Origin: Nesterenkonia natronophila
GTDB lineage: Bacteria; Actinomycetota; Actinomycetes; Actinomycetales; Micrococcaceae
Reading direction: 5' to 3'
NCBI RefSeq assembly: GCF_003595215.1
Contig: NZ_QYZP01000001.1
Coordinates: 1 to 64,000 of the forward strand
Length of the DNA: 64,000 bases
Below are positions 46,011 to 54,499 of this stretch, in pieces; position 1 is the stretch's first letter, and each line of letters opens with the position of its first letter. A model generated the notes under the pieces. The model was not told where the DNA came from, did no database searches, and was given only the letters and a program-made list of their open reading frames with translations. The translations under genes and the position numbers were made by a program.

Positions 46011-47804
46011 ATGCTCATGGTGCTGAGTCTGCTGACTCCCTTAGCTCTGACCGCCGTCATCGCCCTGGCTGGAACGCTGGGCCCGGCGCGTGGACATAAG
46101 GTGCGCCGCGCTGCTGCCATGCTGTCGCCGGTGACGGTCCTTCCGGCCGCGACGCTCAGTGTGATCACCCCGGAGGCAGAGCTGCAGGCACCATGGCTGC
46201 TGTTCGGGACAGTTTTCACTTTGGATCCGGCAGCACGGGCGCTGACTCTGATGGGAGCGCTGCTCTACGGTGCCGCGCTGATGGCCGTGACCTGGGTGAA
46301 GCTCAGGCATACTGAGCGCGGCTCCGGGGCACTCAGCGGATTCCTCATGGTGTGCTTCGCAGGCAATATCGGCACGTATTGGGCTGCTGATGCGGTGAGC
46401 TTCTATCTCGCATTCGCGGTGATGAGCTTCTCGGCGGCTGGACTGGTGATCCACTATCGACACCGGGCAGCGCGGCGGGCCACCCGGATCTACCTGGTGA
46501 TGTCAGTCATCAGCGAGACGGCCATTCTGGGGGGACTGATCCTGACAGCTAGCGCCGGTGGTTACTTGGTGGCTGATGCCCCTGCTGCAGTAGCTTCCTC
46601 AGACCGTACGGGCCTCATAGTGGCGCTGCTGCTGATTGGGTTCGGGGTCAAGGCCGGGACGGTCCCGCTGCACGTGTGGTTGCCGCTAGCGCATCCGGCG
46701 GCACCTCCGGCGGCATCTGCGGTGCTCTCCGGCGCCATGGTCAAAGCAGGGCTGGTCGGCTGGGTGCGGTTCCTCCCCCTGGGCGAGGAACCTGCCCATG
46801 TTGTGGCGGGACAGATCCTGCTGACTCTGGCGCTCGTCGGGGCGTTCGCCGCAGTTGTGGTCGGGGTGCTTCAGAAGGATCCGAAGGTAGTGCTGGCCTA
46901 CTCAACGATCTCTCAGATGGGCTTCATGACCTCCCTGGTGGCGGTCGCGCTGCTGGTCCCGGACATAGCCAGCGCGGCGATTGCGGCAGTGGTGCTCTAT
47001 GCGGTCCACCACGGCTTGGCAAAGGGCGCCCTATTCCTGGGGGTGCCGGTGGTCAAACACTATGGCCGAGGTCGCACCGGCGTGTTGGTCGCTCTAGGCA
47101 TGGCGGGGGCCGCGCTTGCCGTAGCTGGTGCTCCGCTGACCTCGGGCGCTTACGGAAAGTACGTCTCGAAGGATGCGGTGGAGGGCATCAGCGTGCTGGG
47201 TGTGGGCCTGGATCAGCTCCTGCCGCTGGTGGCGACAGGTTCGACTCTGCTGCTGATGCGTTTTGCCTGGGTGCTCAGCCGTGCGGAACGAGCACCTGTG
47301 GGCCCACCCGACGGCGAGCTGCTCTCGTGGTTGGCGGTCTGCGCGGCTGGGGTGACAGTGCCGTGGATGGTCGGTCTGTGGTGGCTCCCCGGCGCGGGTG
47401 AGTTCGGTTGGACTGCAACCGCACTGTGGGACGCCTCTTGGCCGATCCTGCTGGGCATCGCAGTGGGGGTCGCGGCCTGGTGGGCTGCCCTGCGGGATCT
47501 GTTGCCAATCTGGCTCAGACCAGACGGAACGAAGGTCGAGCCCGGGGACATTGTGGTGGCCAAGGAATCGCTGGTCATGCGCGGTTGGGAGGGTGCCTCC
47601 GCAGGACTTGAAGCTGCCCACGCTGCCTCCACGACCGTGCGTTCCCGCGGTGCAGGAGCCGGGCGCGGAGTTGCGGAATGGTTACGCCGTGGCGCTGCGC
47701 GGGCTGAGCTCACCTTGAGCAGCTGGGAGGGATCCGGCCTCGTCATTCTGGTGTTGACGGCCGCTGCAGTCGTCATCGTTGTGTGGGCAGGAGGTATGTG
47801 GTGA
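46011..47804 (+). CDS. Mrp antiporter-like subunit, third copy, missing the helix-5 glutamate
   Basis: A 597-residue protein of the same superfamily. The helix-7 lysine region (GFGVKAGTVPLHVWLPLAHP) is intact, but the usual F-E-V-M in helix 5 reads FAVM, with Ala136 in place of Glu. The C-terminal 150 residues form an extra soluble part and a last helix. It starts directly after the second copy's stop (no gap). It may stand in for the N-terminal module of a split MrpA, or be a modified third antiporter unit. Confidence 0.85.
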   Translation: MLMVLSLLTPLALTAVIALAGTLGPARGHKVRRAAAMLSPVTVLPAATLSVITPEAELQAPWLLFGTVFTLDPAARALTLMGALLYGAALMAVTWVKLRHTERGSGALSGFLMVCFAGNIGTYWAADAVSFYLAFAVMSFSAAGLVIHYRHRAARRATRIYLVMSVISETAILGGLILTASAGGYLVADAPAAVASSDRTGLIVALLLIGFGVKAGTVPLHVWLPLAHPAAPPAASAVLSGAMVKAGLVGWVRFLPLGEEPAHVVAGQILLTLALVGAFAAVVVGVLQKDPKVVLAYSTISQMGFMTSLVAVALLVPDIASAAIAAVVLYAVHHGLAKGALFLGVPVVKHYGRGRTGVLVALGMAGAALAVAGAPLTSGAYGKYVSKDAVEGISVLGVGLDQLLPLVATGSTLLLMRFAWVLSRAERAPVGPPDGELLSWLAVCAAGVTVPWMVGLWWLPGAGEFGWTATALWDASWPILLGIAVGVAAWWAALRDLLPIWLRPDGTKVEPGDIVVAKESLVMRGWEGASAGLEAAHAASTTVRSRGAGAGRGVAEWLRRGAARAELTLSSWEGSGLVILVLTAAAVVIVVWAGGMW

Positions 47805-48340
47805 TGCGTTGGGCAGTCGCGGCGTCGCTGCGAGCTGTAGTGCTCGGTGTGCTCTGGGCCGCCTTTACGGCAGCCTCGTCGGAGTATGCGGTCTATGGGC
47901 TGTTGTCGGTGGCCGGGTGCACTGCGCTGAGCCTGTGGCTGATGCCCCCGCAGGCACCTGCAAGGGTGGACCGATGGCCGAGGCGCATCTGGTTCTTCGC
48001 CGTGCTGGGTCTGTGGTTCCTGTGGCAGTCGGTGCTCGGCGGAATAGACGTGGCGGTGCGGTCACTGCGGCACCCGGTGCGCATCGCACCCACTGTGGTG
48101 ACTGCACCCATCGATCTGCCCGAAGGCCATGCGCGTCAGGTCGCGATGGTGCTGATGAACCTCATGCCTGGGTCCATGATCCAGCGCACCACTGACCAAG
48201 AGGGGATCACGGCGCTGGTCACCACGAACGCAGAAACCGCGAAACCGGTCATGGTGGAGCTGCACACCCTGGCCGCAGAGCTGGACCCGGCCAGGCAGTG
48301 GAAGCAACTGCAGCACCGGGTGGTACGTGCCTTCGACTGA
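47804..48340 (+). CDS. mrpE: Mrp antiporter subunit E
   Basis: A 178-residue protein with two N-terminal helices followed by the MnhE domain: VVTAPIDLPEGHARQVAMV and LMNLMPGSMIQ. I chose the ATG at 47804, which has AGGAGGT 8 nt upstream and overlaps the previous stop by one base (TGATG). Its place at the end of the operon, apart from F and G, differs from the usual ABCDEFG order. Confidence 0.85.
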   Translation: MRWAVAASLRAVVLGVLWAAFTAASSEYAVYGLLSVAGCTALSLWLMPPQAPARVDRWPRRIWFFAVLGLWFLWQSVLGGIDVAVRSLRHPVRIAPTVVTAPIDLPEGHARQVAMVLMNLMPGSMIQRTTDQEGITALVTTNAETAKPVMVELHTLAAELDPARQWKQLQHRVVRAFD

Positions 48341-48410
48341 GCGCCTAGTCGACAGGGACCGCATTCCATTCTCTTCATCAACGACACGCAGCAGTGTTCC
48401 CGGCACCCTT

Positions 48411-48429
48411 TACTTGTTATTTACAAGTA
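48411..48429. promoter_or_regulatory. Operator-like palindrome of the HxlR gene
   Basis: TACTTGTTATTTACAAGTA is a perfect 7-bp inverted repeat with a 5-nt centre. It overlaps a candidate -35 (TTGTTA, 48415-48420) that is followed after 17 nt by TAAAAA (48438-48443), 6 nt before the ATG. A second arm pair (AAGTACG at 48425, CGTACTT at 48453) reaches into the coding start. Binding by the adjacent HxlR protein is inference. Confidence 0.5.
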
Positions 48430-48449
48430 CGTAGTGGTAAAAACGATGT

Positions 48450-49148
48450 ATGCGTACTTACCGTGATGCCTGTGGAGTCACACGGGCCCTCGATGTGGTC
48501 GGTGAGCGGTGGACGCTTCCTGTGGTCCGCGAGCTCGTCTTCGGTCCGCGTCGCTATTCCGATCTGGCCTCGGCCCTGCCGGGGGTGAGCACCAACATCC
48601 TGGGCAGCCGGCTCAAGGAGCTCACCGATGCCGGTGTCATAGCCAAGAGGCGCCTGAGCCCGCCTGCTGCGGTCACCGTCTATGAGCTCACCCCCTGGGG
48701 CGCCGGACTCGAACCGATACTGGTCTCCCTGGGTCGCTGGGCTGCCCATACTCCGGTCAACCTGGAGGAGCAGTCATTCAGCGCCTCGTCGTTCGCCCTG
48801 TCGCTGAGGACGACGTTCGATTCCCAGGCCGCCCGTGATTCGGAGCTGCATCTGACGTTCCTCATGGGTGAGGACGTCTTCGAAGCCCGGGTGGCGAAGG
48901 GCGTCTTCACCATTGCGAGACACGAGGAACATCCCGGACTCTCAGCACACTCTAGGGTGTCGACGGACTCCAGCCCCACCCGCGTTCACGCTGATCCGAA
49001 AACTCTGGCCGCCATCGTCTACGCACGGCTCGACCTTGCCGAAGCAAGCCGAGATGCCCGGGTGCGCATTGATGGCTCACCGGCTTCAGTCACCGCCTTC
49101 GCCCGCTGCTTCACACTGCCGACACCTCCGATGGAAGGACCCGCATGA
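48450..49148 (+). CDS. HxlR-family transcriptional regulator
   Basis: The 232-residue protein has an HxlR winged helix in residues 1-105 (ALDVVGERWTLPVVRELVFG, LKELTDAGVI, YELTPWG) and an additional 120-residue C-terminal domain, so it is longer than the usual 110-130 residues. HxlR regulators often sense electrophiles or redox changes. There is no Shine-Dalgarno, so the mRNA may be leaderless. The stop overlaps the following reductase gene by 4 bp. Confidence 0.9.
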   Translation: MRTYRDACGVTRALDVVGERWTLPVVRELVFGPRRYSDLASALPGVSTNILGSRLKELTDAGVIAKRRLSPPAAVTVYELTPWGAGLEPILVSLGRWAAHTPVNLEEQSFSASSFALSLRTTFDSQAARDSELHLTFLMGEDVFEARVAKGVFTIARHEEHPGLSAHSRVSTDSSPTRVHADPKTLAAIVYARLDLAEASRDARVRIDGSPASVTAFARCFTLPTPPMEGPA

Positions 49149-49762
49149 GCAACGTCATCGCCGATATTTCCATGTCACTGGACGGTTATGTCACCGGCCC
49201 CGGGCCAGACCTCGAACACGGCTTGGGGCGGGGCGGGGAGGCGATCCAAGAGTGGGTTTTCGCCTCCCACGACTCGCCTGAGGATCGCGCGTTCCTCGAG
49301 CACGCGGAAGGCTCGACCGGTGCGGTTGTCATGGGCCGGCGCACCTTCGACTTCGTCGATGGTCCCAACGGATGGGATCAAGACATCAACTACGCCTACG
49401 ACCACCCGACCCCGGCCATGCCGCCGATCTTCGTCGTCACCCACCAAGTGCCTGCGCAGACCAAGCACACTCAAGGATTCACCTTCATCAGCGACGGCAT
49501 CGAGTCGGCCGTCTCCCAGGCGCGGGACACCGCGGGTGAGAAAGAGGTCGTGATCATGGGCGGCGGCGAGACCATCGCTCGCGCGATCTCCGCCGGGGTG
49601 GTCGACAGGGTGCGCGTGCACCTTTCACCGGTGCTGATGGGCGCCGGGACCAGCCTCTTTGCGCTCATCGACCAGCAGATCCAATTGACCCAGGTCGACG
49701 TCGTGGTCACCCCCAATGCTACCCACCTCACGTATCAGATCGGAACGAGAAGAAAGACATAG
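49145..49762 (+). CDS. Dihydrofolate reductase-like (RibD C-terminal domain) protein, first copy
   Basis: A 205-residue NAD(P)H-dependent reductase of the RibD C-terminal/DHFR superfamily: ISMSLDGYVTGPG at the N-terminus, GAVVMGRRTFD, VVIMGGGETI and HLSPVLMGAGTSLF. It starts within the HxlR stop (ATGA). The substrate is unknown; true folate reduction is not implied. Confidence 0.88.
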   Translation: MSNVIADISMSLDGYVTGPGPDLEHGLGRGGEAIQEWVFASHDSPEDRAFLEHAEGSTGAVVMGRRTFDFVDGPNGWDQDINYAYDHPTPAMPPIFVVTHQVPAQTKHTQGFTFISDGIESAVSQARDTAGEKEVVIMGGGETIARAISAGVVDRVRVHLSPVLMGAGTSLFALIDQQIQLTQVDVVVTPNATHLTYQIGTRRKT

Positions 49763-49764
49763 TC

Positions 49765-50406
49765 ATGAAACTCAGCATCAATTTATTCATGACCCTCGAC
49801 GGGGTCTCGCAATCACCGGGAAGCCCAGAGGAGGATCCCCGAGGAGGCTTCACCCGGGGCGGTTGGCTCATGCCCGTCTTCGACGAAGGCTGCGGTCGGG
49901 CGGTCGGTGAATGGTACTCCCATACCTCGGCGCTGCTTCTTGGACGCACCACCTATAACACCTTCTCCAGTCACTGGCCCCAGATCACCGATCCGGAGGA
50001 CCGGGTCGCCTCCCAGATCAACAACGGGCAGAAGTACGTTGTCACCTCTGGCTCAGTAGCCGACGTCTGGGCCGATACCACTACTGTGCTCGGCAAGGAT
50101 TTCCTGCACCGAGTCCGGGAACTGAAGGCCCAGCCCGGGGATGAGCTGCAGGTCCACGGAAGCATCCAACTGGCGCGCACCCTGCACCAGGCTGGCCTGG
50201 TGGATATTTATCGTTTCCTCATCGCGCCGGTCCTGGTCGGCGAAGGAGCAAGCGTCTTCGGCCCTGAGAACCCAGCCAGCACTATGACCGTCACCAGCAG
50301 CACCGTCACCGACAGCGGCGTCGTCTCCCTGGAACTGACACCCGGGGAGTTCAGCCAAGCAGCCGCCGTCGTCGAGGACGGCAAAGACAGCATCCGGCAA
50401 GATTAG
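49765..50406 (+). CDS. Dihydrofolate reductase-like (RibD C-terminal domain) protein, second copy
   Basis: A 213-residue relative of the preceding protein: INLFMTLDGVSQSPG, LLLGRTTYNTF, LQVHGSIQLARTL and LIAPVLVGEGASVFG. The two copies are only moderately alike, so this is an old duplication or separate acquisition. It begins 2 bp after the first copy and completes the HxlR operon. Confidence 0.88.
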   Translation: MKLSINLFMTLDGVSQSPGSPEEDPRGGFTRGGWLMPVFDEGCGRAVGEWYSHTSALLLGRTTYNTFSSHWPQITDPEDRVASQINNGQKYVVTSGSVADVWADTTTVLGKDFLHRVRELKAQPGDELQVHGSIQLARTLHQAGLVDIYRFLIAPVLVGEGASVFGPENPASTMTVTSSTVTDSGVVSLELTPGEFSQAAAVVEDGKDSIRQD

Positions 50407-50511
50407 CCCTGGCACTCAGCAACTTATCCCGCTCCGGTCGGCCCAACTGATTGAGCCTCGCAGTCACTCCTCGGCGAGCCGACGGCCAGAAAAACGAAAG
50501 AACTCCGGAGG

Positions 50512-51492
50512 CTACCACCTTCCATGGCGAGGGCGAGGCTGGCAGTCCGGGCACCAGTAGGAGGAGCGGCCCATGAACTTCGCCCGCTGGATCACGGCTG
50601 CTGTGTGAGCTGCGCCGTTGGCCACTGCCGCAGCACAGCGGGGGCACTCCCGGCCGGCCTGCCCGTAGGCTTTCAGTGAGCGGTCAAAGTAACCGGAGGC
50701 ACCATTGACGTTGACATACAGCGCATCGAAGCTGGTACCGCCAGCCTCCAGGGCTGCGCCCATGACCTCCTGCAGTCCGGTCAGCAGCCGGGCGGCTGCG
50801 GCCCGGGTGATGGTCTCGGTGCGGCGAGCGAAATGCATCTGCGCCCGCCAGAGTGCCTCGTCCGCGTAAATGTTCCCCACACCAGAGATGACGGTCTGGT
50901 CCAGCAGGGCCCGTTTGAGCCCAGTGCGACGACGCCGCAGTGCCGTGAACAGCCATTCCGCGGTCACAGCAGTCTCCATTGGGTCTGGGGCTATATGAGT
51001 TGCCGACTGCGGGATCAACCGTGAGGAGCCAGTGTTCACGACATCGGGGACCAGGGGGGCCAGGTGCATGCCGCCAAAGATGCGCTGGTCCACGAAGCGC
51101 AGCTGGTTCGGTGTGCTCCGCGGCTGTCCAGTGGCCTCAGTATGCACTCTTGCGCCTAGGTCCAGGTCCAGGTCCAGAGTGATCTTTAGGTGCTTCTCTG
51201 CGGGGGCGGCGTCGTGCTCCATGAGCACCTGCCCACTCATACCAAGGTGAATCACCAGAGCGGTCGAGGGCTGCGGCACGTCACCGCTGAGCAATGGAAT
51301 CCAGAGAAACTTCCCGCGACGCTGCGGCTCTCCCAGCCGGCGGCCGGCCAGTTGGCGCCGAAAATCCTGAGGGCCTTGATGGTGTCGGCGGAGGCTGCGT
51401 TCGTCGTGGACAGTGACGTCCAGTACGGTGTGCCCAGCAGCCCACTGGTGCACCCCGCGGCGCACCACCTCAACCTCCGGCAATTCAGGCAT
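50512..51492 (-). CDS. mutM: Formamidopyrimidine-DNA glycosylase
   Basis: Fpg/MutM (326 residues) removes oxidised purines from DNA. The N-terminal catalytic Pro and Glu (MPELPEVE), RRGKFLWIPL, HLGMSGQVL and the helix-two-turn-helix region GVGNIYADEALW are present. The C-terminal zinc finger has both Cys pairs (CPRC and CPDC), but 27 residues separate them; the usual gap is about 16. The insert (AAAVANGAAHTAAVIQ) is at the start of the finger. Confidence 0.93.
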   Translation of the reverse strand: MPELPEVEVVRRGVHQWAAGHTVLDVTVHDERSLRRHHQGPQDFRRQLAGRRLGEPQRRGKFLWIPLLSGDVPQPSTALVIHLGMSGQVLMEHDAAPAEKHLKITLDLDLDLGARVHTEATGQPRSTPNQLRFVDQRIFGGMHLAPLVPDVVNTGSSRLIPQSATHIAPDPMETAVTAEWLFTALRRRRTGLKRALLDQTVISGVGNIYADEALWRAQMHFARRTETITRAAAARLLTGLQEVMGAALEAGGTSFDALYVNVNGASGYFDRSLKAYGQAGRECPRCAAAVANGAAHTAAVIQRAKFMGRSSYWCPDCQPRPRHGRW

Positions 51493-51567
51493 AGCACCAC
51501 AGTGTGCCAGATCCTGCTGGGCTCCGGGGGTGTGCTGTCCGGTGCAGCATGGAAACGAACCGCGGTG

Positions 51568-52086
51568 TTATTGGGGGCCGCGAACCATGCGAATTTCCAC
51601 GATGCCAGCCAGGGCCGCGGCACCTTCATCTTCGCCGAGGTCCTTCTCGGCACCGTCGGGCTCGAATCCGTGCTTGCGGTAGAACGCCAGCGCTCGTGCG
51701 TTGTTCTTCAACACCCAGAGGGACGCCGATTTGTGATGGAGCAGCTCTTCCATCATTTCGGACGACGCTCCGCTGCCCTGGTGCTCGGCCAAGAGGTACA
51801 TCATGTAGAGCTCATGTTCGACGGCCACATCGTCCTCACGCGGAGGTCCGATCTGAGCCATGCCTACCACGGCGCCATCCACTTCGACCACCCTGGTGCG
51901 AGCCCTGTGGGCTTGGTCGGCTAGCATCTGCCGCCAGGAGTTCAGCCGACGCTGGTAGGCATCCTCGTTCCAGAACTGATCCGGCAGGACTCCCTGATAA
52001 GTCTGCTCCCAGGCCTTGATGTGGACATGGGCGAGCCCTTCAGCTTCATGAAGCTGTGGGTGGCGGATGGTGTAGTTTTCGCTCAT
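51568..52086 (-). CDS. GNAT-family N-acetyltransferase
   Basis: A 172-residue protein with the acetyl-CoA loop EHQGSGASSEMMEELL and the C-terminal NNARALAFYRKHGFEPDG. The ATG overlaps the stop of the upstream acetyltransferase gene by 4 bp. The pair shows the same domain plan, suggesting a local duplication. Confidence 0.87.
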   Translation of the reverse strand: MSENYTIRHPQLHEAEGLAHVHIKAWEQTYQGVLPDQFWNEDAYQRRLNSWRQMLADQAHRARTRVVEVDGAVVGMAQIGPPREDDVAVEHELYMMYLLAEHQGSGASSEMMEELLHHKSASLWVLKNNARALAFYRKHGFEPDGAEKDLGEDEGAAALAGIVEIRMVRGPQ

Positions 52087-52598
52087 TGCGGGCTCCAGAC
52101 CATACGAGTTTTGGGGAGGTTAGCGATAGTCGGAAGCCGCTCCACAGCGCCGTCGTGCCAGTACCCACGCTTGCGGTAGTAGGCGATCGCCCGGCGGTTT
52201 TGCTCCATGACCCACAAGTAGTGCGCGGGCCGTTCGGGCGTCAGTTCGTGGAGCAGCCTGTCGGAAAGACCGCTGCCGTAGGCCTCGGAGAGCACATACA
52301 GCCGGTGAAGTTCGAAGCCTACGGGAGCGTCGGCGTCCCGAGCGGTGCCGAAGATGCCGAACCCAAGCACCTTCTCTCCCGCTTCGGCAATGCGCACTCT
52401 GCGCAATTGGCCCTCGGGCGCAGGTTCACTGAGCAGCTGATGCCACTGCTCGGTGCGCTTTGCCGGGGTGTTGCGCTGGAACATCCAATCGCGCGGGAAA
52501 TAAGATCCGTACGCCTCGTCGGCGGCGACGGAGTGCGCCCTTCCCACCCGCTCGGCGTCGTCCAGCTCCGGCGTCCTGATCGCGATCTGTCCCAACAC
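52083..52598 (-). CDS. GNAT-family N-acetyltransferase
   Basis: About 171 residues with SEAYGSGLSDRLLHEL as the acetyl-CoA loop and NRRAIAYYRKRGYWHDG near the C-terminus. I chose the GTG at 52598: homology-like sequence starts there, and TATCCT lies 6 nt upstream on the minus strand (52605-52610), fitting a leaderless start. The frame stays open to an ATG at 52682, but that stretch would collide with the divergent promoter of the next gene. Confidence 0.8.
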   Translation of the reverse strand: MLGQIAIRTPELDDAERVGRAHSVAADEAYGSYFPRDWMFQRNTPAKRTEQWHQLLSEPAPEGQLRRVRIAEAGEKVLGFGIFGTARDADAPVGFELHRLYVLSEAYGSGLSDRLLHELTPERPAHYLWVMEQNRRAIAYYRKRGYWHDGAVERLPTIANLPKTRMVWSPQ

Positions 52599-52684
52599 CA
52601 GACCAGGATATGTTGCCTGGGGTACATGGACTAGCGGTCTCCCAGTTCGCGACAGCACAGCAGCCCGCCGTATAGTCGGCATCT

Positions 52685-53542
52685 GTGAGTACGTTCCGTG
52701 ATAATGCCAGAGGTGGCGAGGAGGAACTTCCTCGCCATTCCACCGAACCGAGTGCTGAGAAGCCTCCCCGCCCTTCGATGCCGCAGACGCTGGCGGGCAT
52801 GCTGACAGCGGTCAGTGTGACCTACTTCATGTCCTTCCTGGGGGTCGCAGGCACGGTCATCGGCGTGGCCTTGGTGAGCGTCCTCACCGTCCTTGGGAAC
52901 TTTATGTACTCGTCAGCCATCTACAGCGCCAAGGAAAAGGTCAAACGTGCGCAACCCAAGGTTCGAAACCAGGCTCAGCGGTCCGAGTCCCTGGATGGCA
53001 GTGTGAGCAATTATGCATATCAGTCTGCGGCTCGTTTCGAGACCGCGACCGATGCTCCTGAGTCCTTCAGCTCTGGGCCCGGTGGCCCAGAGACGACCGA
53101 GCCAGAGCAGGAGGAACCCTCGACGGTCTATCCGGAAACTCCAGAGCAGTCATCACCTGGTCGCATACGCCAGGCCTGGAGGGCCATGATGGAACGCTAC
53201 GGCCCCAAGAAGATCTTCGGCTCGATCGCGCTGGTCTTCGTGCTCCTGGCAGGGACGGTGACCGTGATCGAGATGTCAGTGGGTCAGCCTCTTTCTGACA
53301 TCGTGCGCAATGAGGACAGCAGCGGCACCACGTTCTTCGGTGGTGGAGGCGGTTCGGGCGGCGAGGGAGATGAGCCGGACGTTGAAGATGACAGTGGCGA
53401 TGAGCTTCCACCACCCGAGCAGGAGGACGTCGTAGAGGACCCCGCGGCACCCGAGGCGCCGCCCCAAGAGGAACAGGGCCCGGTAGAGCAGCCCCAGCAG
53501 GAAGAACAACCAGCCCCTGAGGAAGACGCCCCGGAGCAGTAA
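52685..53542 (+). CDS. Membrane protein with a long acidic, proline-rich tail
   Basis: A 285-residue protein. Two hydrophobic segments (about 38-76) are followed by a charged region, a third helix (about 180-198, SIALVFVLLAGTVTVIEM), a Gly-rich linker and a tail of about 60 residues that is almost all Glu, Pro, Gln and Asp. The GTG start has TATAGT (52671-52676) 8 nt upstream. No family is recognised; the low-complexity tail probably lies outside the membrane. Confidence 0.78.
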   Translation: MSTFRDNARGGEEELPRHSTEPSAEKPPRPSMPQTLAGMLTAVSVTYFMSFLGVAGTVIGVALVSVLTVLGNFMYSSAIYSAKEKVKRAQPKVRNQAQRSESLDGSVSNYAYQSAARFETATDAPESFSSGPGGPETTEPEQEEPSTVYPETPEQSSPGRIRQAWRAMMERYGPKKIFGSIALVFVLLAGTVTVIEMSVGQPLSDIVRNEDSSGTTFFGGGGGSGGEGDEPDVEDDSGDELPPPEQEDVVEDPAAPEAPPQEEQGPVEQPQQEEQPAPEEDAPEQ

Positions 53543-53594
53543 ACCGGGCAATGCCCCCCAGTGCCGTACCGGGCAAGTGACGCGGCGCGACGTA

Positions 53595-53636
53595 AGAACT
53601 CCCCCGGCGCGAGTGCTGCTTTGCCGGGGGAGTTCT
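53595..53636. terminator. Terminator between convergent genes
   Basis: A perfect 14-bp inverted repeat (AGAACTCCCCCGGC with its complement, loop 14 nt) lies between the membrane protein gene and the convergent yceI gene, so it can serve both. Confidence 0.75.
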
Positions 53637-53685
53637 GTGAGGCCGCCAGCCCGCTGCGCGCCGGCGGAGTAGGGGTCTTAAGGAA

Positions 53686-54225
53686 TTACTCGCCCTGGTG
53701 AACGAACGCGACGTCGAGGTCGATGTTGACCTTGTCGCTGACCAGCACACCGCCTGCTTCCAGGGCGGCGTTCCAGGTCAGGCCAAAATCCTTACGGGAG
53801 ATGGTCGTGGATGCGGAGAATCCAGCGCGGGTCATGCCGAAGGGATCCACGGCCTGGCCGCCGAACTCCCCCTCGAAGGTCACCGTCTTGGAAACCCCTC
53901 GAATGGTCAGTTCACCGGTCAGGTCGAACACTTCGCCGGTAGGCTTCACGGTGCTGGCAACAAATGTGAGCTCAGGGTGCTTCTCGGCGTTGAGGAAATC
54001 CTCGCCCTTGACATGGGCGTCGCGGTCTTCAGCTTTTGAATTGAAGGAGTCCGCGCGCACCACTGCATTGACATCAGTCGTTCCGTCTTCGCCGACCTTC
54101 ACAGTGCCGGTGGACTCTTCGAATACAGCGCGCACCCGGGAGATTCCAGCATGACGCACGCTCATGCCGATCTCAGAGTGGGAACCGTCCAAGGTCCAGG
54201 TACCGGGGGTAAGAGTAATTGCCAT
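53686..54225 (-). CDS. YceI-family protein
   Basis: A 179-residue lipocalin-like beta-barrel protein without a signal peptide: TPGTWTLDGSHSEIGMSVRH, FLNAEKHPELTF, LTGELTIRGVSKTV and ISRKDFGLTWN. YceI proteins bind isoprenoid or other amphiphilic lipids. I chose the ATG at 54225, with AAGGAG upstream at 9 nt and the standard MAITL opening; an in-frame ATG six codons earlier contains the ribosome binding site. Confidence 0.92.
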   Translation of the reverse strand: MAITLTPGTWTLDGSHSEIGMSVRHAGISRVRAVFEESTGTVKVGEDGTTDVNAVVRADSFNSKAEDRDAHVKGEDFLNAEKHPELTFVASTVKPTGEVFDLTGELTIRGVSKTVTFEGEFGGQAVDPFGMTRAGFSASTTISRKDFGLTWNAALEAGGVLVSDKVNIDLDVAFVHQGE

Positions 54226-54414
54226 TGGGATGTTCTCCTTCATCAGTTTCTTGGGTGACGACTGCTCACACCGTGCGGCCCGCGGGTCTTCCGCGGTTCG
54301 ATTGGTGACAACTCACCGTCAGACGGATTTATTTCAAAATTGAAAAACTTTTCGGATGGTCCAGATGCTGGACTCCCGTCCGAACAGCAGCCTACCTGCC
54401 TCAGAGTGCTGCAA

Positions 54415-54477
54415 AGCGTCTCTGGATGTGGGAAACAGGGCCTGTTTTCGGCGTCGTTTCCCACATCCAGAGACGCT
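54415..54477. repeat. Long perfect inverted repeat
   Basis: Two 22-nt arms (54415-54436 and 54456-54477) are perfectly complementary and enclose a 19-nt loop. The left arm begins AGCGTCTCTGGATGTGGG. It lies between the LacI gene stop and the yceI start. There is no T-run on either side, so it could be a Rho-assisted terminator or a repeated extragenic palindrome. The rest of 54226-54499 shows nothing else. Confidence 0.8.
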
Positions 54478-54499
54478 GTGGTCCGGGGTCGTGAGGGGA

